The notes beneath the pieces were generated by a model. It did no database searches. It was not told the origin of the DNA and saw only the letters and a list, made by a program, of their open reading frames with translations. This document shows positions 35,338 through 47,639 of a stretch of 64,000 nucleotides of DNA, one piece after another (the first letter of the stretch is position 1; every line of letters begins with the position of its first letter). The position numbers and the translations under genes were made by a program. This stretch comes from Isoetes taiwanensis (Eukaryota > Streptophyta > Lycopodiopsida > Isoetales > Isoetaceae), in NCBI GenBank assembly GCA_021234155.1, contig JAJEKV010000011.1:10907045-10971044 (forward strand), in the 5' to 3' direction.

Positions 35338-35639
35338 TAATTTCCAGAAGCCCTGGCACTTGGAGATGAGCTTGTTTATATAAGTGATTCCAATAATGTG
35401 TAATGTCTTTTATCTAGTTTATCATTATCTGACATTAAGATCATTTGATAGTAATGAATGGCAGATTTAGAAGCCCACAATTGAACTTTCAAAAGTATTT
35501 GCAAAATTTCCACTGGATTTGCAACTGCATTTGTAATTGATGGTAATGAATGGCGGATATAGCAGCGCACAGTTGAACTTTTAAAAGTATCTCACAGGTT
35601 AAAGAGTTAACATTAACAACAAACCATGATAAGAGGATA

Positions 35640-35990
35640 TTAGTCTATAAAATACAAGGGGGATTGTTGCGAGAAATGAGGGAACACATGGCATATGGAA
35701 ACAGGGTACAACATTGCATATGGAAATGGGGGATTGTTGCATATGGAAATGGGGAAGGGGGATTGTTGTCAGAATGGGGTATGAACATTGTATATGACAA
35801 AATGGGGTAACTGAAGTAATTTTCAAATGATAGGGGTATTAAACTACAAAATCACAAAGGGGGTGTTTGCTAGAAAGGGGTCATAATGAACATTAGTTGT
35901 GAGAAATGGGATATGAACATTGCATATGGCATTGGAGAATATACAAAAAAATTCAATCCAGGGATATTAATCTACGAAATCATAAGGGGA
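35640..35990. repeat. Degenerate minisatellite-like G-rich repeats
   Basis: Phrases GGGGGATTGTTG, GCATATGGAAATGGGG and ATGAACATTGCATATG recur irregularly for about 350 bp. Non-coding. Confidence 0.65.
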
Positions 35991-36167
35991 ATTGTGGCCA
36001 AATACCCCGTTTCTTATAAATCATTTTCATTCCATAAAAAAGGGAGATTTTGAGGGGTTATTCATGGGGGATTTTAAGGAGGATATGGGCATCGTCTTTT
36101 ATGTGTAATACCCCTTATCAACATGAATCTCATTTCCTAGGAGGAGGGACGTTAAGGCACAAATGAC

Positions 36168-36220
36168 AATAGAATAGAATAGTTTTTTTATCGTCCACTG
36201 AGACAAGTGACATCATGTAT
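36168..36220 (-). mobile_element. Non-LTR retrotransposon 3' terminus, copy C
   Basis: A tail of AATAG/ATTCT units (36168-36182) is joined to TTTTTTTATCGTCCACTGAGAC, which matches the extreme 3' ends of copies A and B. Severely 5' truncated: about 40 bp of element remain. Confidence 0.6.
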
Positions 36221-38224
36221 AGGGGAAGGGAAACATGGGCTCCCCTTTCGCAAATTTGCCAGGGGCCCCGAGACCAGTGGCAGCTAGGACCGGATCTGCC
36301 AAATTTGCAGAAGGGGAGCCCCTGCTTCCCTTTCCCTACAAAATGGAGTTTGGGGAGCGAAGAAAATTACCTGTTGCGCTTGAATCAATCGTTTGAATCA
36401 GCTTGAATTTACATGTTCTTCACCAGTTCAATGGAATCCATGCCCTCGACCTCCATTCCGCAGTATTGGCTGATGCCAGATGTCAGCACCAGAAGCATCT
36501 TCCAGGTCTAACAGCGACCCAATTTCCATTTTCACAACATATATAAGTATACATCAACGTTATTTATGGTGTACGTGTCGAATCCAGCAATGCTCTAACG
36601 TTTGGTTTCCGGCTTCGTGAAGGACTCGTGAATTAAAAAAAAAGGCAGGAAAAACGGGTGTGTCGTCTCCATTTGCTCCGATCTCTGTTGCTATGGCCTG
36701 GCGGCGAGACTGTAAACCACGTCCAGAGAATCTGGCGCTGTAAGCGATGGTAACAGAATCTGATTCAGGCTCATCCGATCCGCCACATCCGCCATAGCCG
36801 TGTTGAGCCCTGTTTATTCTTCGATTTTTCCTTCAATTCCAGCCCCCACAGAATCCCGGTTCAATTCAAGCTCCTGGGCTGTGTATTTGGCCCTCGAATT
36901 TCTCTGCCTCTATTCAAATTCTTCTTGCCCTGTTTTTCGAGCCAAGCATGGCCGGAATTGGCTATGGCTAGACGCTGCTCGCATTGTGCAATTTTCCTTC
37001 AGCAAGTTCTTTGAACATGCCGGATTTGAATCTTCGTGCAACGCATCCAGATCTGCATCATCGGCTGTCAAGGTACGTACCCAAATCGCTGTATATGCTC
37101 TGGGTCTGCGAACTAGACGAAGCTCCTGTTTAGAATTTAGAGGGTCAGATCTGGGAAGCCACTAACTACTGCTGCAAGTAATAACAACCAAAGCTGGATC
37201 TTATAAGCAAAACACTGGTTAGAAAAGAGAAGGTCGAATCTCATAAGAGAGCGAATATACAGAGCTGGGCTGGCACTTCTTGCACAAGTCCGATTTGGGC
37301 AACAGTGCCAGAAAAGAGAACAAAGGCGGCTTCCAAAAATGGTTTCAAGGCATACAGCAATTGGAAGCATGGAAAATAGATCAAGAAGGCAAATTCAGAG
37401 CATGAAAACGGATCATGAAAGCGGTACTGAAGGCTCAGCTATTCCTTGTGATCCATTCCAAAGTTTCAACAAAAGCCCCAATTTGTTTCAATTCGACTTG
37501 GTGTGCACTTCCTTTTTGCATGCTATGCTGGATCGCGGCATACAACCACGAACCAGATTCACCCGATTTAAGGGTGCTCACACTTTTTGTTTTATTAATT
37601 AAGATTTAAATAACCCTTATATAATGCCTTAACTATAAAATGTTACCACTAACTTATACCCCGTGGAACATACCATGACACCAAGGTTGAGGCCCATTGC
37701 TCCCTAGTTCATCATCTTAGGTCTCTCTACATCATAGTTTCGGGGGCAGCGACCCTGAAGTGGCCCACTTAAAATAATATTCCAAGTGGCCTTTAGACAT
37801 AGAACAACTAAGTTAAATAGATTTTAATGTTGATTCATGTGTTAAGCATTGCCATTTGAAGTTATTGGATGTGCCAAGAAAATGGAAAGTCAATTTGTTT
37901 TTCAACTCTGGATGCATTATATTTTGCGAAGGCACTAGGCTATAAGTTAATGTATGGTTAGCATTACTAGGTCCAATACTTAACTGTTAAAATGGCATTT
38001 TCCCTTGGTTAATGAGGTTTTATTTAAATGTTTGCTTTTAAACACACTTCTAACTAATGCGAGCAAAGTGAATCACAAAATTTGAACCTCATTTTGAGAG
38101 CCTTGAAATAACATTATTATCTTCAATATGAGGGCAAAGCATCATGGCTTGAGATATGCTTGAAGATGTGTCTTCATGTTGGTTCCAAGTTGACACAAAT
38201 CCCCTCTAATGGATTTGGAAGAAG

Positions 38225-38270
38225 AGAAATGTTCGCGGCGGCCTTGGCCGCCGCGATAAATTTCTTGTAT
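38225..38270 (+). repeat. GC-rich palindromic foldback, copy 3 (most regular)
   Basis: Stem GCGGCGGCC and GGCCGCCGC around a TT loop, extended by AGAAATGTTC and GATAAATTTCT arms that pair partially, then TTGTAT. Shares its unit with 10454-10499 and 15704-15741 while flanks differ. Confidence 0.85.
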
Positions 38271-38904
38271 ATATAATGATAGTACAGGGTACGACAAATT
38301 AGTTAGATAATAGATACAATGTGATTATGAAAGCTCCATTATCACAAAAAAATACCTACAACGTTTTATAACTCGTAAGGGTGGCTCTTCATAGCCTTTG
38401 AAGGATGATATTGGAAATCGAGACAAGTGACTCAGTTATTAATTATTTAGATAGATTCTATGGGACATGCACACTTGTGACAAGCTTGTACCACCCAGAC
38501 GTCACTAGCCAAGTTTCTTGCCACAATAAATAATAAAAAGTCTAATGACGTTGAGATAGTTAAGATAGCGGTCACGAGAAAGTACAACATATTCAATTTC
38601 AAAACAAAGGAATTAACACTAGAATATCATTTCACGGAGACATGATTGCAACCATGGCAGAGAGATTAGGATTGAGGAAGACAGATTGGGTTCAGATAGG
38701 GAACCGACCAACCTGCAGGGTCAATTGGAGAAGAAAGTGGATTTGTGGGATAGAATGCAGAGAAGAAAGTGGATTTGTGGCATAGGCTGTGGGTGGGATC
38801 AAGCATTATACATTGCGTGAACACTAGAAAGGAACATGAGAACAGATAGATCATATTAGTGCTTAGCGATAAGCGAAGTCTGGGAAACACTAGAAACCAA
38901 CTGG

Positions 38905-39004
38905 TTGAAATTGAATTTTTTTTTATTCAGTTTGTGTATCATACCAACAAACGACTCTTGAAATTGAATTTTTTTATATTCCGTTTGTGTATCATAACCA
39001 ACAA
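38905..39004 (+). repeat. Tandem duplication, period about 53 bp
   Basis: TTGAAATTGAATTTTTTT followed by CGTTTGTGTATCATA (or CAGTTTGTGT) and ACCAACAA occurs at 38905-38950 and 38958-39004. Confidence 0.9.
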
Positions 39005-39953
39005 CCCGAATGAAAACACAAGATACCCCAATGTCCAAAGTAACCATAAGAAATTTTTCAATGGACCTAAAAAGACTGGATCATATGCCAACTAGGCTTG
39101 AAGAAAAACAAACAAAAAAGAAAAAGGGGAGATATAATGATTGACGGAAAAAAAGAAAAAGTAGATGAATGGGGTCCTTTTTAAAACGTGGCATAAAAGA
39201 AGCTTCCTCAAACTTCCCTTGGCCAAAAACATGCTTCGGCACCGAACCTAACACCAAGCCAGATAGGTGGCGCGCAAGAAGAGGCCTGTCAGCTATGGCG
39301 GCAGCTTCGGCAAAGAGGATAAGATCCTATTCCTGCTGGATTACTCTGAAATTTGGTCTTTTCAGCTGGGGTTATCGCTCTAAAAAAATTAGTCCCTCTG
39401 CGCTCTATTTGTTATTTCAAGCAGCGAATTTGCAGGTTGCAAGCTTCCGGCGCTCGCTTTTAGCGTGTGAAATTCCTGATCTTAGCTGTACCGCGAGAAA
39501 CGAGTTTAGCTTCCTCCTCCTCGCGTATTTAAGCATCCCAGCAGGTTTGCGCCTCTGTTTTTGCATCCAGGCAGATGTTTCCCTTGAAGTGTTTGCATAA
39601 AACCTTTGTCAATTCTTTTCGTGAGCTGAATTCAACTTCTGGCGATGTCAATTGCTGTATAATTGCTTGAAAACCGTGCCCTGGGTTTGGACTTGCCGGA
39701 AGTCGTGCTTCATCGACGATTATTGACAAGGTAGCATCGAAATTTGGGTTGTCTAGTCAAAGGTAGGAAAACCCCATATTTGCCCTTGATAAAATTTCGG
39801 GGGTTTTCTTCAATTATTGTCTAGATTTAGCTTTTTCGGGGGTTTTCTTCAATTCTGGTCAAGCGCAGATATTTGATTTAGCTTTCGCCCAATTTTTATC
39901 ACGGCGCTTTTAACAATCTCGGCGCTATAGTTCACAATCAATTTGTATACGTT

Positions 39954-41637
39954 ATGGAGGCCTCATCACAAGAGGCGCGTTTACTGCAGGCTTCTGCAGA
40001 TAATCTTGCAACTACTACAGAGTCTTGCTGGTCCCATGAACAAGACAAACTTTTCGAGTCTTTCTTATGTGAAGCTTATAGCAAGAATGGCTCTGAAATT
40101 GCATGGGAGAAGCTTGAACCTAAAGTTTTTGGAAAAGACAAGGCTGAAATTCGGAAGCACTATGAGATCTTGATTGAGGATATAAAGAGGATTGAGTCTG
40201 ATCTGGTACCATTGCCAAACTATGCTATGCCTTCTGTTTCCTCTGATGGGACTTCAGATGCTGCTATTAGTGGTTCAGAGAGTCCTACCTCAAGAAGGGG
40301 TGGTTCTTTTCTTTCCTCAACCACTAGCACAGTCTCCAGTATGTTGACAAAGAGTGGCTCTGGAAAGGCATCTGAGCAGGAGCGACGTAAGGGCATTCCC
40401 TGGACAGAGGAAGAGCACAGGTTGGTTCAACTTTGCTTTTCAGGAATGAAGCATAGGTCTGTTTATTCATTTTTACTGTCAGTGAACTTTGAAAAGCATA
40501 TTTTCTTTGTTGAAAGCTATATATGGATGTCAGTGCATGGCGTCCTACCGTTCTGATGGTCTCCAAAATAGACTTTTCTTTATCTCCTTTCTGATGGTCT
40601 CTAAAATAGTCCCTTTTTTTTTTCTCCTTTCAATACCCACCTTGCATATGGTATGAGAGAGCCACATTTTGCATTGGCGAGCCAAGAATGGGGAACTTCT
40701 TGGGGGTTTTTGCTCAGTAGTATTTGTTGATATATCATCTATATCATCTGAACATTAGTCATTCATCCTTAAGGAGACCATATGCGCAGGTGTGTAATTT
40801 ATAAAGGATAACTGTCTATAGATTTGGAAGTTAAAGGTCCATTTAGATCAGACATAGCTGTTGGCTTGCACAGACCATATATTATTTATAGTTCCGTAGA
40901 GTTGATGTATATTTTGGATGGAAGCTAAAGGTCCATTTGGATCACCATGACATAGCTGTGGGCTTGCACAGAAGCATAAATTATTTGTAGTTCTTTAGGG
41001 TTGAGACACATTTTAGATGTTCATTTTATAAGTTATGGAAATGCAATTGTTGCAGCTCGGCAAAGCACGGTCATGTAACTAGCCCACTGTAGGAGTGGGG
41101 ATGATTAGTCTCAAATTTCACTGCAAAGCCATCTTCCTGTAATTCATCTGATCTAACTTTATACTTGTTTTGCTGGCTTTGTACAGGTTATTTTTACTGG
41201 GCTTGGAGAAATTTGGCAAGGGCGATTGGCGGAGTATTTCCAGGAATTTTGTGATTTCTCGAACCCCAACACAAGTAGCCAGTCATGCACAGAAATATTT
41301 TATTCGGCTAAACTCCATCAACAAGGATAAGAGACGGACTAGCATCCATGACATAACTAGTGTTAACAACAATGGGGAGGCCAGGCAACAGAGCCACCCA
41401 CCCATTACAGGTCAAGCAAATAATATGTCATCACCTATGAGTTCTCCAGGTGTGGGTATGTACATGAACCCTATGATGCAGCCCATTGCACCAACAGTGA
41501 CTTCTTCAGGGCCCATTCCTTCAGCTATTCACAATTCCCAGTTTGTACATTTTGCAAGAGCAATGCCTAACCATGGTGCGAATATGCCGCCACCAATTTC
41601 TTATTCTGTGCCACAGCAAGCAATGCACCATGGCTGA
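39954..41637 (+). CDS. DIVARICATA/SRM1-type MYB transcription factor, two exons
   Basis: Nuclear DNA-binding regulator of 305 residues. Exon 1 is 39954-40420, exon 2 is 41187-41637; the intron begins GTTGGT and ends TACAG and splits an Arg codon, and the joined frame is open to TGA. An N-terminal SANT/MYB domain (residues about 24-82, starting [11 protein letters not shown]) is followed by a Ser/Thr-rich linker. The second MYB repeat (about 146-200) reads [16 protein letters not shown] and ends in SHAQKYF (188-194), the signature of the I-box-binding R-R-type family including DIV and SRM1. The C-terminus is Met/Pro/Ser-rich. Family members control floral asymmetry, salt and ABA responses or starch genes; which applies here cannot be told. 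The start is chosen because MEASS directly precedes the first domain and fits family length. Confidence 0.93.
40551..40630 (+). repeat. Tandem duplication in the MYB intron, period 38 bp
   Basis: TTCTGATGGTCTC, AAAATAG and a T-rich tail ending CTCCTTTC repeat twice. Confidence 0.85.
40826..41017 (+). repeat. Tandem duplication in the MYB intron, period 94 bp
   Basis: Both units contain TAAAGGTCCATTT, GACATAGCTGT, GGCTTGCACAGA and GTAGTTC/ATAGTTC blocks with scattered differences. Confidence 0.85.
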
Positions 41638-43312
41638 GCCTGTGTCTCATACTCGACCAGCTCTATTCTTTCCCTTGATCCCTCTGGCCTACATCTATGG
41701 TGTCTGTAAATTTTTATTCATGTTATAAGGGTCTAGCAGACCATTATACAGCATGGACTGGTTGCTTCATTCGTGTATAGTATATGGGTTGAGAGAGCCT
41801 TATTAATCATTTTTCCTCCTTACTTCTGTACATTGTTGGAGAGTTGATGAGACCAATTACAGTCTTTGCAACTAATTCAATCCAGGGTAATGTGATTTGG
41901 TGGTAGTCTTACCTGGTGAATGTTTTGTCTAAAAGCACCTTGGTTGCAAATTTTTGAGTAATTGCAACTGTGTTTGGATGTGGGAGACTCATTGATGTGT
42001 ATAGATTTCTAAAATCTATGCCAATTGTTTCTTCTTATAATAAAATGTATCCGTTTGATTGTTAAGATCCCGAGGATTGATTGTTAAGATCCTGAGGATT
42101 GCTAGTTATGTATTCTATGATTCCCATCAAATTCACATGCCATAGATAGGTAGGTGGAGAACATAATCTGTTTTACAAGGAATCCTCCAAATCATTTACA
42201 TCTTCAAATATCATGGAATATTATAGAAGGCCACTCAAGGTCTCCAATGAATTTATCCGAAATAAAATTTTTATCGAAGTTGTTTTTGTTGTCAACGTAA
42301 CAAAGTACTTCGCAATCAACTTTGCAATGCGAAAGTTGACTTTTCCAATGCACGAAAGTTGAACCATCCTGTATTGTCGTACCTTAGTTGATCATCATGA
42401 AACTTGTCTTGTTCACTCTGAGACGCCCTATGTTCGCCATGTCCATCTTTTTGAACCATGCTGTCAATGTATATAAACAGTTTTTATCCTTTTTATCCTA
42501 TGTTAGTATGTTGATTTTGGGTGGTTAATAGGCAGATGTGTTATGTTTATTGAATGTCAACATAAAGATTTTGGGGAGGTTGACTGAACTTATTGAACTT
42601 GCTCCTGGTTTTTATGCATGAAGGGCGAATACCAATGCAGTTTTTAACTCCTGTACAAAGCTGTCATCATCTGTTACATCAATGATCCCATTTTCATTAG
42701 TGCACCATTCATTACTAGTGCTTATATTTATGCCATACAAATGCCCTTAAAAATTTTCTTTCTAATATCACATTACCCAAAGTCTGGACAATCCTTGGTT
42801 CTTCAATTGTTTAGAGACCATTTCCAGGCATTAAACACAACCCTTGTGTATTAGCTGCATAGGCAAAAGATCAAATTCCAGACAGACAATCTGTGGTTTT
42901 TCAACTGTTTAGAGGCCATTTCCAAGCATTAAACACAACCCTTGTGTATTAGCTGCATAGGCAAAAGAACAAATTCCAGACCTTTTAAAATTAATTCTTG
43001 CAGAAGCTTGCTTGGCATTATAAAACTAACTATCTTCTCATCCTCATCATCAAGTTCAATTCACATCATAGCATCCAGTCTCCAAATATTCCTTCAAGTA
43101 GTTACTCCCAAATATTCCTTCAAGTAGTTACTCAGTTATTCTGTAGCTTCGACACCTGCATATGACTCGGCATATGACTCGGTTTGAAGATATTTTCTCA
43201 TTAGAGCCAGACATTATGTATTTCCTATGAAAACCATCACAGATTTTGTTGTTTTGCTTCTGGGGCTGCTGACATGGTGGAAAGTTTATGCATCAGGAAA
43301 AGTAGAATTGCT
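41638..43312. other. MYB-THUMPD1 intergenic region with short duplications
   Basis: Convergent genes: MYB (+) ends at 41637 and the THUMP gene (-) ends at 43313, so this holds two 3' untranslated regions. Tandem duplications lie at 42057-42101 (period 22), 42795-42985 (period 98) and 43083-43134 (period 26). Confidence 0.6.
42795..42985 (+). repeat. Tandem duplication, period 98 bp
   Basis: GTTTAGAGACCATTTCCAGG and the following 60 bases to CAAATTCCAGAC recur with few changes. The second copy has GTTTAGAGGCCATTTCCAAG. Confidence 0.92.
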
Positions 43313-45297
43313 CTAATCATCATCATCTGTAAACACAATCTTAGTAGCGACTTGAGTTTTGTTAGTGGCTGCTTCATCCTGGTTTTTGGCTGCCTGGTTC
43401 TGGCTTGTAAGCTGTCTGATGTTGTACTTTGCTAGCTCCTTGAATCCACGTACTACTCCAATAGCACAGCATGTCTGAATGAGAGATGACACTAAGTATG
43501 AGTTCACATAGTTAAAACCCACACATAAAAGGGAAAGAGATTTGAAATTAGGTTTACCTTCATGACCTGTACAATGATTGTTTTATCAGGAGTCTTAAGG
43601 TCCACAGAATGTGGTTTAGGAATCAGTTTTGCCACAGCATCAATCATATTCATCCGGTCAAGGCCACTGTTTGCCCGTGCCTCATACATTACTGCAAACT
43701 GCACAGGCATTTTGAATCTTATGCATGGCCTCAAAATATAGGGCGAAACAGGCTAAAGAAAATCACAATAAAAATACACTATACAACCATAACGTGTAAT
43801 ACCCACAACAGTATGTGATTTGAATGCATTGGTGGGAAAATGTTTTGATGAATCCTACTATTCAAACCTCATGAAAAAAACCAACATGTTCAATAACTAC
43901 CACAACCTTCAGCCCATCTTGATTTGGTTGCGATGGAAAGTGACGTAGAAGATGGGTCTCAGCGTTTGTTTTAACTTCAGCAGGAGATGCATAGCATGTT
44001 ACATCAACTGGCAACAGTTTCAAACAGTACCTGTTTCATACTGCATTGTTAGAAGATTGTATTAGATTGGATCAGAACAACAGGACTCTTGGCTAGGAAT
44101 AACAGCAGTTTCAAAACCTTTTACTTATGGTTCTATGCAATTGCCACTTGACACCAAATAATCAATATAGAAAGGAATATATCTTAAGCATTCCATATGG
44201 AAAAATAAAATGAGGTATAGTCAAAATATCTTGACAAAAGTCTCATGCAGTTTACTATATTCTTATGCAATTTCCTATATTCCATCTCGGATGCATACAA
44301 TAAAAGACTAACTTTGAAACAAATAAATTTAAGAACACCTGGACATGCATTTCTTTGAAGTGGCAATTGTCCGTACGACATATTCTGCGAGCTCAACAGG
44401 ACCCACAGTACCTTCTTTCAGCATCTTAATAAATATGACTCCAGCACAACCAGTGTCGGCACTCATAAAACGGGCCTGCATGTGTACACTCATATAAATT
44501 ATTGGCTGTAGGTGCAACAAAACCTAGTATTGCTCACTTCCATGCGTAAGCCAAGAAAGACACTAACAAACCTTTTTTTTATCCTGCAGCTCATGTATTT
44601 CCTCCTCTAGCAGTTCATCGATATTTTTCGAACGTACTTTTTCTACTGTATTCTGCTTACTGGTTTCCTGGTTTGCATCCTCATGCTTTGGTTTTTTAGC
44701 TTCTTTTCCTGCTTCATCATCACTGCCAGTACTGGTTTCTTGGCTGGCACTATTATTACCATCAATTATCGAAGCAACATCAACCTTATCATCCCTGGTA
44801 GAACCATCCTAAAAAAGGGACTTGGTTTTCAATGCATACTATGAATTTCCTTCACTTGTCAAAGAAATAATACATACCTTAACATCCTTGATATCAGCCT
44901 GTTCAATCTTTTCCTTCAGCAACCGCCCATAAAACTAACCAATGCATAAATCAAGCAGTCAATACAATACCATAAAGGACGAAGATAAAAACAACAGGAC
45001 AAATTCCAAAACCCTAAACCTGAGTTATTTATTAACCAAAACCCACTTCATCGAGAAGATTGATTGCCTCCTTGGAGGCGGAACTTTCTCTGCCTCCATC
45101 GCAAGTTATTACAAAACCTTGGATTCCGAATGGAACACTGCCACTGCTTTTACGTTTCCCGTCCTAATTCAATGCTTATAAGTAAGATCTTTGCAAAGTA
45201 TGGAGAAAGAAAACTACGGAGGTAGAGGAAAGTAGCATACATGAGAAATGTATTTGCCACGACGTCGCTTCCGTCCATCACCTCCTTCAGCAGCCAT
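43313..45297 (-). CDS. THUMPD1/TAN1-like tRNA acetylation adaptor, eight exons
   Basis: Predicted 343-residue nucleolar/nuclear protein. Exons (minus strand): 45297-45241, 45163-45047, 44934-44878, 44808-44572, 44475-44339, 44030-43907, 43698-43558, 43474-43313, all with GT-AG borders; phases agree throughout and total 1032 nt. The N-terminus is basic (GRKRRRGKYI) and reads on into VPFGIQGFVITCDGGRE, typical of the family. An acidic, Lys-rich linker fills exon 4. The THUMP domain spans exons 5-8: GCAGVIFIKMLKEG, LKLLPVDVTCYAS, FAVMYEARANSGLDRM, VDLKTPDKTIIVQV and GFKELAKYNIRQLTS. Yeast Tan1 and human THUMPD1 bind tRNA and bring in the Kre33/NAT10 acetyltransferase to make ac4C12 in tRNA-Ser and tRNA-Leu; the same role is inferred here. 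The tail ends FTDDDD. Confidence 0.93.
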
Positions 45298-45632
45298 TAG
45301 CCGACGCCCACAGGCACTGGAAAATTACTTCTTATTTCAAATTTCCCGAGTTCAGGGTTCAAATAACAAGCTTTTAGGGTCTTCGTTTAGGAGTGACAAT
45401 CTTGGCAGTTTAAAAAACCCTTTAAACTAATAAGGTACTAGGCTCGCGCGCTCTTGGGCAACTAAGGCCTACAATAGGCAGAGGTACAACGTGGAAATAG
45501 GGTCGCTTTTTTCGTCGGGAGATGATTTATATGCCGCCACGTGTCCTATCACTACATTACATAATGGATAGGGGGAAGACAATTCCGCACCTACTAAAAA
45601 TTATAGCTTACTCCCAGTTACAACAACTTTTA

Positions 45633-45732
45633 ACAAAATGGCAATTGCCTCGCTGATTCTGCCTCCGGAATGGAGACAGCATGATTCCGCTCAACAGGTC
45701 ACGCGCAGGTAAGCTCGCAGTTGCCATTTTGT
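45633..45732. repeat. Inverted repeat with 17-base arms
   Basis: ACAAAATGGCAATTGCC (45633-45649) pairs with 45716-45732, 15 of 17 bases, around a 66-base GC-rich loop. Possible remnant of a foldback element. Confidence 0.6.
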
Positions 45733-46080
45733 GGCAGATGGAAAATGGGTCGACGATTCCAGGACCCACTCCCAGCTCCCACCGGTCGCGGACCCCCTGG
45801 AATCCTCTCCCCACTTTCCATGCCACCATACAGATTTACAGAGATGTTATAGCTAATCATGGGATTTGAACCCCCCAAACCAAGAAGCCAAAAGTTGACT
45901 GGAAGAAGCTTCAAAGTTTTCAAGCTATGGCAATAAGTCCCGATGCAAAACATAGCATATGAACAGAGTAATATGAAAACCTGGTGAGGCTAGGAACAGT
46001 GAGCAATATACCTAGGATATTCTTATGCTCCATATACCTCTGCCCTATTTCTTCTGCAGTGCTTTGCGGAGATTAGAAGC

Positions 46081-46167
46081 AAGAATGTTAAAGAAAACAC
46101 AGTTCTGAAAAGAATGTTATAGAAAATACAGTTCTGAAAAGAATGTTAAAAAAACACAGTTCTGAAG
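46081..46167 (+). repeat. Three tandem 29-bp units
   Basis: AGAATGTTA, an A-rich stretch and ACAGTTCTGAAA repeat three times. A degraded fourth unit lies at about 46196-46230. Confidence 0.92.
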
Positions 46168-46650
46168 TATAGTAGGAAAACATAATAGAAGCAACAATGT
46201 TAAAAAAAAAAACCACAGTTTTGAAGCTCGTATATCGGAGTAGAAAGAAAAAAGAAGAGCCAGAGTATGCCAAAAGAAGGTGGACGAAAGGGTCTAATAA
46301 TTTAAGCAAATGAGTGAGCAAAAGCAAAGGATCCTTTAATATAAACTGTTCAGAGAAGAAACATACAATTATGGGCATTTAAAACCGAAGATATTAAAGG
46401 CAAGAAACATGTATTAGATACGCAATGCGTATAGGAACATCATCTTCAGTTATGAGTAATTTATGTTCTTGTTCTTAACTTCTTTTTTTTTTGTTTCTCA
46501 GGTTTTACAAGGTTATGCCACAAATAGAAGATCCAGTTCCAAGTTATTAAACATTGTCACACTACACTTTATGATGCAAAATAAAAAATAAACTGTATTA
46601 AAGGAGGACATATGATCTTGTGTTCACTTTTCTTTAAATAATAGATCTAT

Positions 46651-46651
<1 letters not shown>

Positions 46652-46692
<41 letters not shown>
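46652..46692 (+). repeat. TATC microsatellite
   Basis: About ten uninterrupted TATC units, flanked on both sides by the phrase CTTTAAATAATAG, itself a short direct repeat. Confidence 0.97.
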
Positions 46693-46694
<2 letters not shown>

Positions 46695-47639
46695 AAATAA
46701 TAGTAAGGATTCGATCATATTGTCTCTTTGTGTATAATTAAGAATGTATGTTCATAAGGCAGAGGCATCAAATGAAAATGCCGCACCAAGAAATATGTAA
46801 CAAAATTTGCAGCGAGAAGAATACAATACTAAGAACACATGTGCAAAGCAAAACAATACACTTTTTCCAAACAGCATTTAATAACATCACGTGCTTTTAA
46901 ATAAAAACATTAGAAACTAAAATGTTTTTTATTTGTAGCATTGTTTCTCCACATGTAGTATGGCTTTGTTAAATTTTTCAACGTGTATGGTGTTTCAAAT
47001 TTTATTTTAAAAACAATACAAGAAATGAAAGTCCATGTGTGTTTTTAATTTTTTTTGGCAAAAACAATACTTGGAAATAATAACTACTTTAAAGGAATGA
47101 TGTGTCTATTTTCTAATAACTACATATCGTATTGAGGAAAACAACATTTGAAAACAACAAATATCTTTTAAATAATATATGTGGATTCATGAAAACTACA
47201 TATTATTTTTTAGGAAAACAACGTCAACTTAGAAAAGCTACAAGTAGAGGAAATAAACAATACACATAGAAAAGGTAAAAAGAACTGCCTTTTTCAGTTT
47301 TTCACGTGTACTAGTATTCAAATCTACATGTGTTATTTAGAAGACAAACAACGTGTAGCTCCTCCAAAAAACAACAGTCAAGAAAAAACCACATGTTGAC
47401 AAAAGTTCACTAAAAATAATAGTGAAAAAAAGGACACGTTGACCAAAAACAAGAGGGTGCCAGAAAAACCACGGTGGGATTTTTTTGCCAAAAACCATCC
47501 ACTGTCTTTTTGTGCAAATTCGGATAAATGGGCCACGTGGACTTTTGGGGCCATTTTAGTGTTGTTTTTAGCATAAAACAACAGATAAAAATAATTGTGG
47601 ACCAAAAATTGGGGTGAGTGTGATCGTCAGTATATATGA

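Larger units (their letters stand above)
36221..39950. other. Intergenic, MYB upstream region
   Basis: A GC-richer patch at 36660-37080 with a good splice-donor-like end (GTCAAG/GTACGT at about 37072) could be a leader exon but cannot be connected to a coding exon. A short unrecognised frame lies at 37339-37602. Positions 39230-39953, GC-richer and just before the MYB start codon, are the likely promoter and 5' leader of the MYB gene. Confidence 0.4.
45298..47635. other. THUMPD1 upstream and intergenic region
   Basis: Positions 45298-45560 are the likely promoter and leader of the THUMP gene. Beyond it lie an inverted repeat, a trio of 29-bp repeats, a TATC microsatellite and AT-rich sequence. 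No other gene supported. Confidence 0.5.

Noticed and set aside
36800-37165. 121-codon frame in a GC-richer patch
   Set aside because: It ends near a good splice donor but no acceptor or continuing exon could be linked, and the protein is not recognisable.
39169-39600. 143-codon plus-strand frame just before the MYB gene
   Set aside because: Its composition is that of GC-richer leader DNA and no domain is visible. Its position fits the promoter/5' leader of the MYB gene.
41543-41728. Alternate-frame 61-codon frame at the MYB 3' end
   Set aside because: It overlaps the MYB coding end in another frame and runs into the 3' untranslated region.
45850-45895. Box-B-like GGTTCAAATCCC on the minus strand, possible SINE
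   Set aside because: No box A or tRNA-like arms at the correct distance, and no tail or target duplication.
46081-46692. Regular short repeats as a CRISPR array
   Set aside because: Units are directly adjacent without unique spacers, and the context is a plant genome; they are a minisatellite and a microsatellite.
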